The notes under the pieces are model-generated. The model saw only the letters and a list, made by a program, of their open reading frames with translations. It searched no databases and had not been told where the DNA came from. A DNA stretch of 51,844 nt, taken from positions 1 to 51,844 of the forward strand of contig NZ_LJYG01000012.1 in the NCBI RefSeq assembly GCF_001440035.1, written 5' to 3'. Each line of letters starts with the position of its first letter. The stretch's first letter is position 1. The translations under genes and the position numbers were made by a program. The DNA comes from Bradyrhizobium manausense. Its GTDB lineage: Bacteria > Pseudomonadota > Alphaproteobacteria > Rhizobiales > Xanthobacteraceae. Below are positions 8,541 to 17,429 of the stretch, piece by piece.

Positions 8541-10270
8541 ATGCGATCTGGAGTTCTTCTTTTTGGGAGCCACGACAATGGCGCTCGTCGCAAGCGGTGC
8601 AGCGAACGCGGCAGATCTTGAGCCAGAAGTGAAACTGCCCGCGGCGGTGTGGAACTGGTCCGGAGGCTATATTGGGGGGCAGGTCGGCGGCGGGTACGGC
8701 CGCCTCCTTCAGCAATTCCTATGGCCCGTCGATCTATGGCGGCATCGTCGATACGCCGGCGTTCCTTGCAGGCGGCCAGATCGGCTACAATTGGCAGAAG
8801 AACGGCTGGGTGTTTGGTGTCGAACTCGACGCCAGCGGCGTTGTCTCCGAGGGCACAAATACCTGCCTCGCCGCCTCCGGCTTTGTTGTGAGTGCAAACT
8901 GCAAGGCAGGTCCGAGCGTCTTTGCGACCGCGACCGGCCGCGTCGGTTACGCGTTCGGCGCGCTGGGCCGCACGCTGGCCTATCTCAAGGGAGGCGTGGC
9001 TTGGCAAAACAATCAGGGCGACGTCGTCAATAACTACGAGGGGGACCGCTTGCCGCACGCGAAAACCCATTTCGACTATGGTCGCCTAGGTGGCGTCATC
9101 GGCCTGGGCGTGGAGCAAGCGCTTACGCCTGCATGGTCGGTTACAGCTGAGTATGACTATCTGCATTTCGGCGGACCGAGTGTCGCAACGCCTCCGACGG
9201 TGCAGGATCCGCCGTTCGCGATTCTTCCGGCGAACACAACCAGCCTGTCCAGCGACTATCACATCGGAAAGATCGGGTTGAACTACCACTTTGGCGCCGA
9301 CCCGTGGACGGCGCAATGGTCCGATGCGCCGCTGTACGCGAAAGAACCCGCCGGTGCGCCGCCGATTGCTTACACGGCCGATTGGTCGTTCGAAGGCGGC
9401 TCCCGGCTCTGGCTCAGCCGGGGGCGATTCCAATGGAACGCCAGCGGTTTGCGCGGTGTGCCCGGCGGGATCGGTACTATAGATCCTAACATTCTTGTAT
9501 CAAGGCTCACCTACCACGGCCTCGACGGACTTTCCGGGGAGCTATTTGGTCGGGCCGACAGCCCGTGGGGAGTGTTCCTGAAGGGCAACATTGGCCTTGG
9601 GCGCTTCGATAAAGGAAACGATAACGATGAAGATTGGAGCCTCCGCTGGGGAGCGCTAACGCTGCCCTACGTCAACTCGGTATCAGACCAAGCAAACGGG
9701 AGGTTCAGCTATTACACCGCCGATGCGGGTTACGATTTCCTGCGCGGCGCTAACTACAAGGTTGGGGGATTTATCGGTTGGACCTATTACGACCAGAGCT
9801 CCGACTCGACCGGATGCGTAGAAACGGTTAACCTCCGAAGGCCATGTCTTGCGAGAGGCGACGACAGGATCGTTGGCAGCCAGAATACTCAGTGGAATGC
9901 AGCTCGTGTCGGCCTAAGCGCCGAAACCATGCTCACCGAGCGCTGGCGATTGAGCGCGGACGTCGCTTACCTGGCTTGGACCGATTTCAAGGGGCGTGAC
10001 AACCATCTCTTGCGGGACGCGACCACCTTCGCTGAGCAACGCGGCAATGGTGGTGGCGGGGTCCAGGTGGAAGGCGTCTTGTCATACTTCATCACCAAGA
10101 ACTTCAGCGTCGGCGTTGGCAGGCGCTATTGGGCAATGTGGACTAGAAAGGACAGCGAAGTGAGATGCACAGGCTGTCGTGGCCCGGGAATGATCAGCGA
10201 TACTCAGTTTTCGAAGTTCAGCATGGAGCGCTGGGGTACGTTCTTTCAGGCGTCCTATAGGTTCGATTGA
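8541..10270 (+). pseudogene. Outer membrane fusion protein: Omp25-like barrel plus omptin-like protease barrel, frameshifted
   Basis: The reading starts MRSGVLLF at 8541, then shifts frame in a run of T to continue LGATTMALVASGAANA, together a good signal peptide, and ADLEPEVKLP. WNWSGGYIGGQVGGGYG follows. A second shift near 8700 leads to SFSNSYGPSIYGG and an open frame to 10270. The first 200 residues resemble the Omp25 family (GGQIGYNWQ, TAEYDYLHFG). The rest resembles omptins: NDEDW matches the DxDW holding the first catalytic Asp pair, and W-x7-DNH matches the Asp-x-His pair. The C-terminus ends FFQASYRFD, a barrel end. The two frameshifts probably silence it, unless they are homopolymer sequencing errors. 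Confidence 0.7.
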
Positions 10271-10689
10271 AAAGATCACACCTAAGGCCAAGCTCCAAGC
10301 CTCTTCGATATCTTTCCGAAGCTTTGGTAATGACACCGACCTCGGCGCCAGTTTGGCGCCGATTAAATTGGCATCGGGGAACCTGGTCCGGTGATGACAG
10401 TAGCGAACAGGCGCGTCGAGTGAGGCTCATCAACCGTGCTCTGTGCGCGCGAGCCTTGTCCAATTCGAACGGTTCGATCTTGAGCGCTTGTCGCGGTAGC
10501 CAAGGGAGACCAGCACATTGTGGGCGCCGGCCCATGACATCGCGCCAGCGGACTATCGCTCGTTGAGATCGCGATAGAGGGGTGCCATTGCGCGAGGTGC
10601 GTGCTCGGGATCGAGGCGGTTAATCTGCCTATCTCGCGCAATGCGCTGGATCGGCATGGCACACCCGCCCATCATGTTGCAGCTTATCT
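10271..10689. other. Intergenic, transposase debris at most
   Basis: A minus-strand frame continues past the IS630 remnant (RLDPEHAPRAMAPLYRDLNE), but I cannot assign it. No gene is supported. In rhizobia such as NGR234, nolX (nopX) is expected next to rhcC1; it is absent here. Confidence 0.35.
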
Positions 10690-10812
10690 GAAGTAGTTGT
10701 GTGAAGCGGTCAATGCTGCGGCCGATCGCACTCCAGCGGCCATCGACTGTTCGCTCCGCGGTCTTGCGCAAGAGTGCCTTGAGCTTGGCGAAGGCGTTCT
10801 CGATTTCAATCC
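10690..10812 (-). pseudogene. IS630-family transposase, C-terminal scrap
   Basis: The minus strand reads IEIENAFAKLKALLRKTAER then TVDGRWSAIGRSIDRFT. This is the conserved E-containing C-terminal end of IS630-family transposases. Everything upstream, and the usual last residues, are missing. The fragment lies directly downstream of rhcC1, so element insertion and deletion may have removed genes there. Confidence 0.65.
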
Positions 10813-10927
10813 AAATCGGTTCACTCAGCTGGGCGATTGCTCCAGTGTCCTGAGTCCCAAGTTCGCAATCATAGAGTCACGTTACCATGCCAAGATGGGG
10901 GCGAATAGCGGCCGACCTGCTCTTATA

Positions 10928-11659
10928 TCATCTCTGGCCGACCGCATGCGCAGGCACGCCCTCCTGGCGGGGGGTGTCGAAAGAGTAGGGGCCTTCCGGT
11001 CGACCATCTCGAATGATCGTCGCCGAGGAACCGCGGAATAACATCAGCACAGAGTCCCGCTGAGGCGTTTCGATAGCGTGTGGTCGCGCTTGCGCTTGGG
11101 CCACCAGCCCATTGAGCGTCTCATCCACGAGTGCGATGAAGCGTGGTGGACCGGACGCCAACACCAGGCCATCTCCGGGCGCAGGTCTGATGATATACCG
11201 CTCGTCGGAGATATTGAGCGCATCGAGGGCGGCCGTGAACGCCTCGAAGCTGATCGGGCCCAGTAGAAGCAGACGAGTTTGTGCTTCCTTCGCGGCAGAC
11301 ACGTAAAGCACGAGCCCATCGTAGTACCACTGAAGATTGTAGAGGTTCGTCAGACGGTCGAGGAATTCGCGCGGTGCCAGATCCGGCATGCGCCCGCGAA
11401 TCCGTCCCTTCACCTCGCCGCTGATGCTAACTCTGATATTGAGGTTATTGCCGAATTCCTGCAGCGCGGCAGGGAGCTCCTGATCCAAAACCGAATAGCG
11501 ATAGGTCGCCGAGGGCAGGGACAGGGGAGCGCCGAGCACCTTCTGTGTTCCGGTCGAAATGAAAACCCCGAAACACAGAACTGCGTTCAAAACGCACGGG
11601 ATCATGGATCGGATGAGCATTCTCGCTTTCTTTGACTTAGCCAACGGGAGTGAAGTCAC
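10928..11659 (-). CDS. rhcC1: RhcC1 (NolW), N-terminal part of the split T3SS secretin
   Basis: In rhizobial T3SS the outer-membrane secretin SctC is split; RhcC1 supplies the periplasmic N0/N1 part and RhcC2 the pore. The 243-aa protein has a signal-type segment at residues 16-43. A SctC N0 domain follows (YRYSVLDQELPAALQEFGNN, then ISGEVKGRIRG and FLDRLTNLYNLQWYYDGLVL) and a second domain (FEAFTAALDALNISDERYII). There is no secretin pore domain, as expected. It is divergent from nolB, and the tts box lies in the gap. Downstream only IS debris is present. Confidence 0.93.
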   Translation of the reverse strand: MTSLPLAKSKKARMLIRSMIPCVLNAVLCFGVFISTGTQKVLGAPLSLPSATYRYSVLDQELPAALQEFGNNLNIRVSISGEVKGRIRGRMPDLAPREFLDRLTNLYNLQWYYDGLVLYVSAAKEAQTRLLLLGPISFEAFTAALDALNISDERYIIRPAPGDGLVLASGPPRFIALVDETLNGLVAQAQARPHAIETPQRDSVLMLFRGSSATIIRDGRPEGPYSFDTPRQEGVPAHAVGQR

Positions 11660-11711
11660 GCAAACTTGGAGACCAAACGTGATCTTTAGATGACGCCGGG
11701 AGGGGGCGAAT

Positions 11712-11741
11712 TCGTCAGCTTGTCGTCAGCTCGCCTCTCTA
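11712..11741 (+). promoter_or_regulatory. tts box of the nolB-rhcU operon
   Basis: The site is CGTCAGCTTGTCGTCAGCT followed by CGCCTCTCTA, a near-consensus tts box 70 bp upstream of nolB. TtsI, made from the operon at 22445-23134, is expected to bind here and drive the eleven-gene operon. It may also affect divergent rhcC1, whose start is 53 bp away. Confidence 0.9.
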
Positions 11742-11810
11742 GGACATTGGGCTGTAGATGGGTCTTGAACGGCCGGTCTCATCACGTCTCGAAGAGAGCA
11801 AGGTCCCTCC

Positions 11811-12326
11811 ATGATGATAATAGGCGCTGCGCCGATTTCACCCAACCTGACCGAAAGTCTGTCCAAGACCTGCAGGCCAACAGAGGTCAGCGAGCAGGTG
11901 CAGTTCCAACAGAGCCTTTTGCAGGTGTCTGCGTCTCAGGGCGTTACGCCTCCAGTGACAGAAGTAGCGCCTGTTCCCCCGGCATCCGAAGTTTGGCGAA
12001 CAACAACGCAGGCTAGTCCGCTGGGCGAGCGCATCCTCCAGAATCTTTCCTCGCTGTATCGGGTCAATGCAGTTCCACACGTCGCGGCGGGCGGTGGGGC
12101 CACTCTTGGGAAGGCTGTAGAGCCTGGGTCGGCGTCGCAGCCCCTTTTGCGGCAACCGGGCGCGGCGGAAACACGTCTGTCGAGCGCCCCTCACAGCGTA
12201 GATAACTTCGAGGCGATGATGACGAATCTGAAGGATGTCTCTGACAGCGTCATTCAGGTAACGCTCATTTCGAATGGCATTGGCAGCATTAGTTCATCAC
12301 TGAACAAGCTGATATCGGCGGGCTGA
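11811..12326 (+). CDS. nolB: NolB, predicted T3SS inner-rod type protein (SctI position)
   Basis: NolB is the first gene of the rhizobial nolB-rhcU operon and is usually equated with the inner rod SctI. The 171-aa protein has a low-complexity N-terminal half. Its C-terminal helical end (VDNFEAMMTNLKDVSDSVIQ, LISNGIGSISSSLNKLI) is of the kind that polymerises in rod and needle subunits. No signal peptide is present, as for T3SS substrates. Two Met codons (11811, 11814) compete as start. The stop abuts the rhcJ start, implying coupled translation. Confidence 0.9.
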   Translation: MMIIGAAPISPNLTESLSKTCRPTEVSEQVQFQQSLLQVSASQGVTPPVTEVAPVPPASEVWRTTTQASPLGERILQNLSSLYRVNAVPHVAAGGGATLGKAVEPGSASQPLLRQPGAAETRLSSAPHSVDNFEAMMTNLKDVSDSVIQVTLISNGIGSISSSLNKLISAG

Positions 12327-13202
12327 GTGGGGCGAATGATTGGTTCAATCTGTCGCGAAAGCGGCCACGAGCGCCCATCCCACAAGCGGCATCGCGCCCT
12401 GGCTCTACTGCCGCTCCTTCTTCCTCTTATTGGTTGCAAAGCTGATCTCTACACTAAAGTTCAGGAACGTGAAGCGAATGAGATGCTTGCGGTCCTCCTT
12501 AAGAACGGGGTCGATTCGGTCCGCGTTGCGGCCAAGGACGGGACCAGCACGATCCAGGTCGAGCAGAACCAAATTGCCGTTTCGATCGACCTGCTGAATG
12601 CCGAAGGCCTGCCGCACCACTCTTTCAAGAGTCTCGGGGAAGTGTTCAACGCCGCGGGCCTGATTGCTTCGCCGACCGAGGAGCGCGCCCGTTACGTTTA
12701 TGCCCTGAGCGAGGAATTGTCGCGTACGATCAGCGATATCGACGGTGTTCTGTCAGCGCGCGTCCATGTTGTTCTGCCGAAGAACGACCTGCTGCGACGG
12801 GACGCCACACCATCTTCGGCGTCGGTTTTCATCCGGCATGACTCCAGGGCCGATCTCTCAATCCTGCTGCCGCAGATTAAGATGCTCGTTGCCAACAGCA
12901 TCGAGGGCCTATCCTACGACAAGGTGGCTGTGGTGTTTGTGTCGGTCGAGCGGCCTGCACTCGAACAGCGGCCGGCGCCGGCGGCTGCAATCGCCCAAGC
13001 GCCTGGATTGATTTCAACGCCATTGCTTGCGGTCGGAACGGGTCTCGGTGGCGCGGTATTCGGTGTGCTGTCCTACGTCTTGCTGAGCGCTCGTGTACGG
13101 CAGCGCAGGCAATCATCTCCCAAGGTAGCCGCGGTTGGCGGACGTTCGGCGGCGTCCGCTATCGAGGTCGTTCGCAAGGCGATTAACCCAAATGCCGCCT
13201 AG
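12327..13202 (+). CDS. rhcJ: RhcJ (NolT), T3SS inner-membrane ring lipoprotein SctJ
   Basis: SctJ forms the periplasmic inner-membrane ring of the basal body. The lipobox LPLIGC gives acylated C37 when counted from GTG 12327. The SctJ core follows: ADLYTKVQEREANEMLAVLL, the BON-like ring domain (LPHHSFKSLGEVFNAAGLI), and EELSRTISDIDGVLSARVHV. A C-terminal membrane helix (about 230-255) and a basic tail end it. The GTG directly after the nolB stop and an ATG at 12336 are both possible starts. The end overlaps nolU by 11 bp. Confidence 0.94.
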   Translation: MGRMIGSICRESGHERPSHKRHRALALLPLLLPLIGCKADLYTKVQEREANEMLAVLLKNGVDSVRVAAKDGTSTIQVEQNQIAVSIDLLNAEGLPHHSFKSLGEVFNAAGLIASPTEERARYVYALSEELSRTISDIDGVLSARVHVVLPKNDLLRRDATPSSASVFIRHDSRADLSILLPQIKMLVANSIEGLSYDKVAVVFVSVERPALEQRPAPAAAIAQAPGLISTPLLAVGTGLGGAVFGVLSYVLLSARVRQRRQSSPKVAAVGGRSAASAIEVVRKAINPNAA

Positions 13203-13824
13203 GGCAGCGTTCGACATGGAGCCATCGAAGGCGTCCGCCGAGCGGCGTTGTCCATCGCCATCGTGCGAGCTCGCTGCCTCGGTTCATCCGACCCGCCTTG
13301 CCGCACGACTTGATGCGAACCTATCGGCTGCGACGTTGATACAGCTGCAGAAAAGCTCCCGGCTGCAGATAAGGATGGCGCGGTTGCTGCTTGACAACGA
13401 AATGGACTTGAATGGAGCTGTATCTGGCCCGGATCTTCTGCTCGGACATGATCCGAAACGGGCCGCTCTGCTCGCCGGCAGCATTTGGCATGCCCGTTCG
13501 CTGATAAAGCTGATCTCAAAACAGCATGTCGCCGTGCTGATCGGGCGTGTCGGTGAGGAAGTGCAGGCTTTCGGTATCCGACATGCATCGCACGCGGTTT
13601 CAACCAGAGTCATTGCCGATCCACAACAACTCGCGCAAGAGATTGATGACGATGGGCATGCCTGTCTCGGCGCCTGGCTCGACGAAGTGTCAGCGCCTGA
13701 CCGCAGCCGCGTGCTTCTACGCTTAGCGGTCGGAACTGCCGCCGATCATCCAGAAAACGAATATCGCGAAGCCGCAAGCCGATTGTTCTCCTTGGTTTTG
13801 GCCCATTTGGCGACGGAAGGCTAG
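13192..13824 (+). CDS. nolU: NolU, T3SS accessory protein (SctK-like)
   Basis: NolU belongs to the SctK group, which sits in the cytoplasmic sorting platform with SctQ and SctL. The start MPPRAAFDMEP at 13192 overlaps rhcJ, giving 210 residues, the usual NolU length. An upstream in-frame extension would overlap rhcJ further and is unlikely. Visible features are helical stretches (LIQLQKSSRLQIRMARLLLD) and a GSIWHARSLIKLISK segment. No membrane span is present. nolV starts 5 bp after its stop. Confidence 0.9.
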   Translation: MPPRAAFDMEPSKASAERRCPSPSCELAASVHPTRLAARLDANLSAATLIQLQKSSRLQIRMARLLLDNEMDLNGAVSGPDLLLGHDPKRAALLAGSIWHARSLIKLISKQHVAVLIGRVGEEVQAFGIRHASHAVSTRVIADPQQLAQEIDDDGHACLGAWLDEVSAPDRSRVLLRLAVGTAADHPENEYREAASRLFSLVLAHLATEG

Positions 13825-13829
13825 GTGCT

Positions 13830-14453
13830 ATGACAGCCGACGATTCCGCGCCGCCATTAGCTCCGCATATGCGCCCGCTTGGCCCGCTCATAGAAGCGAA
13901 GGATCTCGAAATCTGGCAGGAGGCCGTCGCGGCGCGAGCCGCGGCAGAGCGGCATCTGCAGCGCGTTCGTGGCTGGGCGCGCAGAGCTTATCAGCTGGAG
14001 CGAGCGCGCGGCCGCGCCGAGGGGGTGACGGCCGGCGCCGAGGAAATGTCGCAGCTTGTCGCGCAGGCGACCTCGGAAGTGGCGCGGAGAAACGCCGCTC
14101 TAGAGGAGGAGTTGCCACAGCTCGTGATGGAGATCGTAACTGATCTGCTGGGCGCCTTCGATCCCGGCGAGATGTTGATGAGAACGGTTCGTCACGCGAT
14201 CCTGCGAAAATGTGGCGGAGCGGAACTTTCCCTTCATGTGTCGGCCATGAATGCCGAATCGCTTGCACGCGAATTTGCTGCGTGCGACGGACGGGAGGGC
14301 CGGCCCACTGTCCGAATTGTTCCGGATCCGGCGCTCTCCCAGCACGAGTGCGTGCTGCGGAGTGAGTTCGGCAATGTCGATCTCGGACTTGCCGCACAGC
14401 TCCGCGCGCTGCGTCTTGGGCTTGGGCTACCTCCTCAGGCAGGCGAACTGTGA
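13830..14453 (+). CDS. nolV: NolV, T3SS stator protein SctL
   Basis: SctL links the ATPase SctN to the cytoplasmic ring SctQ and is related to FliH and ATP-synthase stator parts. The 207-aa protein has a proline-rich start and a long charged helical region (about 25-85). A conserved C-terminal domain follows (LPQLVMEIVTDLLGAFDPGE, then VRHAIL, and LRSEFGNVDLGLAAQLRALR). Its last codons overlap the GTG start of rhcN by 4 bp, a typical coupled junction, and fit the known partnership of the two proteins. Confidence 0.92.
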   Translation: MTADDSAPPLAPHMRPLGPLIEAKDLEIWQEAVAARAAAERHLQRVRGWARRAYQLERARGRAEGVTAGAEEMSQLVAQATSEVARRNAALEEELPQLVMEIVTDLLGAFDPGEMLMRTVRHAILRKCGGAELSLHVSAMNAESLAREFAACDGREGRPTVRIVPDPALSQHECVLRSEFGNVDLGLAAQLRALRLGLGLPPQAGEL

Positions 14454-15808
14454 CAACGCGGGCGGCAAACCATGCTCATCGCGATGGCGAGGGGAGTGCG
14501 CACGCGGCGCTATCGCGTCTGCGATCGACAGTAAGACATGTCGACACGCGTCCCGTACGCGGACGGATCACGCGCGCGATCGGCACGCTCCTTCATGCAG
14601 TCTTGCCGGACGCGCGGATTGGAGAGCTCTGTGTCGTGCAGGATCCGCGCACCGGATTTTCGCTTGAGGCCGAGGTGATCGGTTTATTGCCGGATGGCGT
14701 GTTGCTGACGCCGATCGGTGACTTGCTGGGCGTGTCCGGCCGCGCAGAAGTCGTCGCTACGGGACGAATGCATGAAGTGCCGGTGGGGCCCTATCTGCTT
14801 GGCCGGGTGATCGACAGCTTCGGCCGTCCTCTCGATGGCAAGGGCGCAGTCAAGGCCACAGAAACTCGTCCGCTGCGCGGCCAAGCTCCAAACCCAATGA
14901 CGAGGCGCATCATCGAGCGACCATTGCCACTCGGCGTCCGTGTCTTGGACGGTCTTCTGACATGCGGCGAGGGCCAGCGCATCGGCATATATGGGGAGCC
15001 TGGTTGCGGCAAGTCGACCTTATTGGCACAGATCGTAAAGGGCGCGATTGCCGACGTGACCGTAGTTGCCCTGATCGGCGAGCGTGGGCGCGAGGTGCGT
15101 GAATTCATCGAGCGGCATCTAGGGGAGGCAGCCCTTCGCCGCACGGTCCTCGTCGTTGAGACCTCCGATCGCTCGGCGATGGAGCGGGCGCAATGTGCCT
15201 ATACTGCAACCGCGCTCGCCGAATATTTTCGCGAGCAAGGCCTGCGCGTTATTCTGATGATGGATTCATTGACGCGTTTTAGCCGCGCGATGCGCGAAAT
15301 CGGGCTTGCTGCGGGTGAGCCACCAACCCGGCGGGGCTTTCCTCCCTCTGTCTTTGCCATGCTGCCGGGCTTGCTGGAGCGTGCGGGCATGGATGAACGA
15401 GGCTCAATTACAGCCTTCTATACCGTGCTTGTTGAAGGTGAGGGTACGGGCGATCCAATCGCCGAGGAAACGCGCGGCATTCTCGATGGTCATATCGTTC
15501 TTTCACGCTCTATCGCGGCTCGCGCGCAATTCCCCGCTATCGATGTACTGTCGAGCCGCAGCCGCGTCATGGATGCAGTCGTATCTGGGCCGCATCGCAA
15601 TGCGGCGTCCTTCTTCCGCGATCTGCTCTCACGCCACGCAGAGGCCGAATTTTTGGTCAAGGTCGGCGAATACAAGCAAGGCAGCGATCCGCTGACGGAC
15701 CGGGCCATCGCCTCTATCGACGACCTGCGCAAGTTCTTGCGTCAGGGTGAAAACGATGCCTCCAGTTTTGAAGAGACCGTCACATGGATGTGCCGTCTGA
15801 CCGCATGA
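14450..15808 (+). CDS. rhcN: RhcN, T3SS ATPase SctN
   Basis: RhcN is the hexameric ATPase that unloads and unfolds substrates at the inner face of the export gate. The P-loop GEPGCGKST is at residues 182-190 and Walker B ILMMDSL at 268-274. The family signatures ALIGERGREVREF and GFPPSVFAMLPGLLERAG are present. The length of 452 is normal. Start is a GTG inside the nolV stop (GTGA). Compared with most SctN proteins the N-terminus carries about 20 extra basic/histidine residues. No key residue is missing. Confidence 0.97.
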   Translation: MTTRAANHAHRDGEGSAHAALSRLRSTVRHVDTRPVRGRITRAIGTLLHAVLPDARIGELCVVQDPRTGFSLEAEVIGLLPDGVLLTPIGDLLGVSGRAEVVATGRMHEVPVGPYLLGRVIDSFGRPLDGKGAVKATETRPLRGQAPNPMTRRIIERPLPLGVRVLDGLLTCGEGQRIGIYGEPGCGKSTLLAQIVKGAIADVTVVALIGERGREVREFIERHLGEAALRRTVLVVETSDRSAMERAQCAYTATALAEYFREQGLRVILMMDSLTRFSRAMREIGLAAGEPPTRRGFPPSVFAMLPGLLERAGMDERGSITAFYTVLVEGEGTGDPIAEETRGILDGHIVLSRSIAARAQFPAIDVLSSRSRVMDAVVSGPHRNAASFFRDLLSRHAEAEFLVKVGEYKQGSDPLTDRAIASIDDLRKFLRQGENDASSFEETVTWMCRLTA

Positions 15809-16317
15809 GTTGCATTCACGCTTCGAGATTGCGACACGTAAAGGAAATACGTGAGCGCGGTGCTCGCGCTGAGTTGTCCAATTTGGAGGCTAAATGCCGC
15901 ATCGAGGCCTTGGCCGCAGAGCGCGCAGGGCGAGAACTTGCAATTGCAGAAGAACGTCGCGCACAGGCGGAAGTGGAGGTTTACGAGCAGCTGACATCGC
16001 TCGGTACCGTGTCCGTCGTTGAACTCGATCGTCGCGAGCTCATCTTTGAGAGGCTCGCAACTGAGGTCACGTCGAAACGCCAGACGCTGGAGGACGCCCG
16101 TAGCGCTCAAAAGCAGGCCGAGACAGCGGCCTCCGAAGGGCGGGCGCATTGGGCCAAATGTTCCGCGGCAACTGACAAATGGCGGCAAATCGAGACCGAC
16201 GTCCAGCGGGCGGCCGACACCCATGCGGAGGTTACAGCCGAGATAGAGGCCGATGATGAGGTCTCGCTTCGTTATGGGCGGGCTTTGCCTCACAAAATGG
16301 CAGACGGTTCAATCTGA
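15784..16317 (+). CDS. rhcZ: RhcZ, T3SS stalk protein SctO (Y4yJ-like)
   Basis: SctO proteins are long alpha-helical hairpins that insert into the SctN hexamer, like FliJ. The 177-aa product is almost wholly charged helix with coiled-coil patterns (RIEALAAERAGRELAIAEER, AETAASEGRAHWAKCSAATD). It sits between the ATPase and SctQ genes, the standard place. Two starts compete: ATG 15784, with a GAAGAGA upstream, and ATG 15805, which overlaps the rhcN stop as ATGA. The stop shares one base with the rhcQ start. Confidence 0.85.
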   Translation: MDVPSDRMSCIHASRLRHVKEIRERGARAELSNLEAKCRIEALAAERAGRELAIAEERRAQAEVEVYEQLTSLGTVSVVELDRRELIFERLATEVTSKRQTLEDARSAQKQAETAASEGRAHWAKCSAATDKWRQIETDVQRAADTHAEVTAEIEADDEVSLRYGRALPHKMADGSI

Positions 16318-17429
16318 TGAGCGCTAGTTCTCTTGCATCGCAAGCGTGCGGTCTTGTAGACCCGCCTCCTGCAGATCGTGCGGTCGAATACACGACCTAC
16401 GAGCCGTCACTCATTCTGACCCATACATTCGTCTCGTGGCTCAATAGAATCGCCGGACCCCGCACGCCTTTGCAAACCAGCCTTGGCGGTAAGCCGCTAT
16501 CGGTGCGATTGGAACGACCTGTCTGGCAGGTGGAACCTTCAGCTATATCGATGCTCGACTGCGTTTGGAGCGTCGGAGATGAAACGATCGTTTTGTCGAT
16601 ACCCCATGCACTTGCCGAGGCGTTAATCTCGGCAGTACAGAGCGGCCTAGCGTTGCCTTCCGAGCCAAGTCGTTCGCTCGTTCTCGAACTTGCACTCGAA
16701 CCGTTGCTGGCACCTCTGGAGAATCAGATTCAGCAGCGGCTGCAACTTTTTCGTGTTGGAAAGGCCGAGACGAGAGGGCCTCATATCGAATTCGGCATCG
16801 TCTACGGCTCGCTCAAGAGCAAAGGTCGCCTCTTTCTCTTCTCGCCTCTCGATGGACCGATACCGCCGGCGTTCCAGGCCTTAGGCGAGCTCTTCGGTCA
16901 ATTGCCGCGCGAAACGCGCAAGCTTTCCAAAGAGCTTCCCATCATCGTTGCAGGAGAAATTGGTACGCTCCGAACTACTGCCTCGCTTCTTCGCAAAACA
17001 AGTGCAGGCGATGCTTTGCTGCCAGACGTGATGCCATTCGCCCGTGGTGAGATCACTCTCACTGCGGGCCGGGTATGGACCGTGGCGGATGTCGCCGGCA
17101 ACCGCCTGATCCTGCGGGGACCATTTCGGTCGGTACCGCGACCTCTGGAGTATGCACATATGACAACACCCCCCGAACCGCAGCATCCGCCCTCGGAGGC
17201 CGATCTCGACGACATCGAAGTCACCCTCGTCTTCGAATGCGGCCGCTGGCCGATCACGCTGAGAGCATTGAAGGATATCGGCGAAGGACATGTGTTCGAA
17301 CTCGGCCGGCCGGTCGACGGCCCGGTCGATATCCTTGCAAACGGCCGCCGAATTGGCGGTGGCGACATCGTACGTATTGGGGACGAGCTGGGCATCAGGC
17401 TCCGTGGCGGGTTAGGCGGCCATGACTGA
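16317..17429 (+). CDS. rhcQ: RhcQ, T3SS cytoplasmic ring protein SctQ
   Basis: SctQ builds the sorting platform below the export gate. The 370-aa protein has a variable N-terminal region and a middle part with LEPLLAPLENQIQQRLQLF. A SpoA domain (about 297-368) ends it: VTLVFECGRWPITLRALKDI, FELGRPVDGPVDILANGRRI, then GDIVRIGDELGIRL. An in-frame ATG at 17160 after GGAG could give a separate C-terminal SctQ product, as known for Yersinia and Salmonella homologues. The end overlaps rhcR by 8 bp. Confidence 0.93.
   Translation: MSASSLASQACGLVDPPPADRAVEYTTYEPSLILTHTFVSWLNRIAGPRTPLQTSLGGKPLSVRLERPVWQVEPSAISMLDCVWSVGDETIVLSIPHALAEALISAVQSGLALPSEPSRSLVLELALEPLLAPLENQIQQRLQLFRVGKAETRGPHIEFGIVYGSLKSKGRLFLFSPLDGPIPPAFQALGELFGQLPRETRKLSKELPIIVAGEIGTLRTTASLLRKTSAGDALLPDVMPFARGEITLTAGRVWTVADVAGNRLILRGPFRSVPRPLEYAHMTTPPEPQHPPSEADLDDIEVTLVFECGRWPITLRALKDIGEGHVFELGRPVDGPVDILANGRRIGGGDIVRIGDELGIRLRGGLGGHD
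17160..17429 (+). CDS. Possible internally started C-terminal fragment of RhcQ (89 aa)
   Basis: ATG 17160 (Met282 of RhcQ) is preceded by GGAG at 17147-17150, with 9 nt between. The resulting 89-aa protein would consist of a short linker and the whole SpoA domain. In Yersinia YscQ and Salmonella SpaO such a short product pairs with the full-length protein. The site is visible here, but its use is inference. Confidence 0.4.
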   Translation: MTTPPEPQHPPSEADLDDIEVTLVFECGRWPITLRALKDIGEGHVFELGRPVDGPVDILANGRRIGGGDIVRIGDELGIRLRGGLGGHD

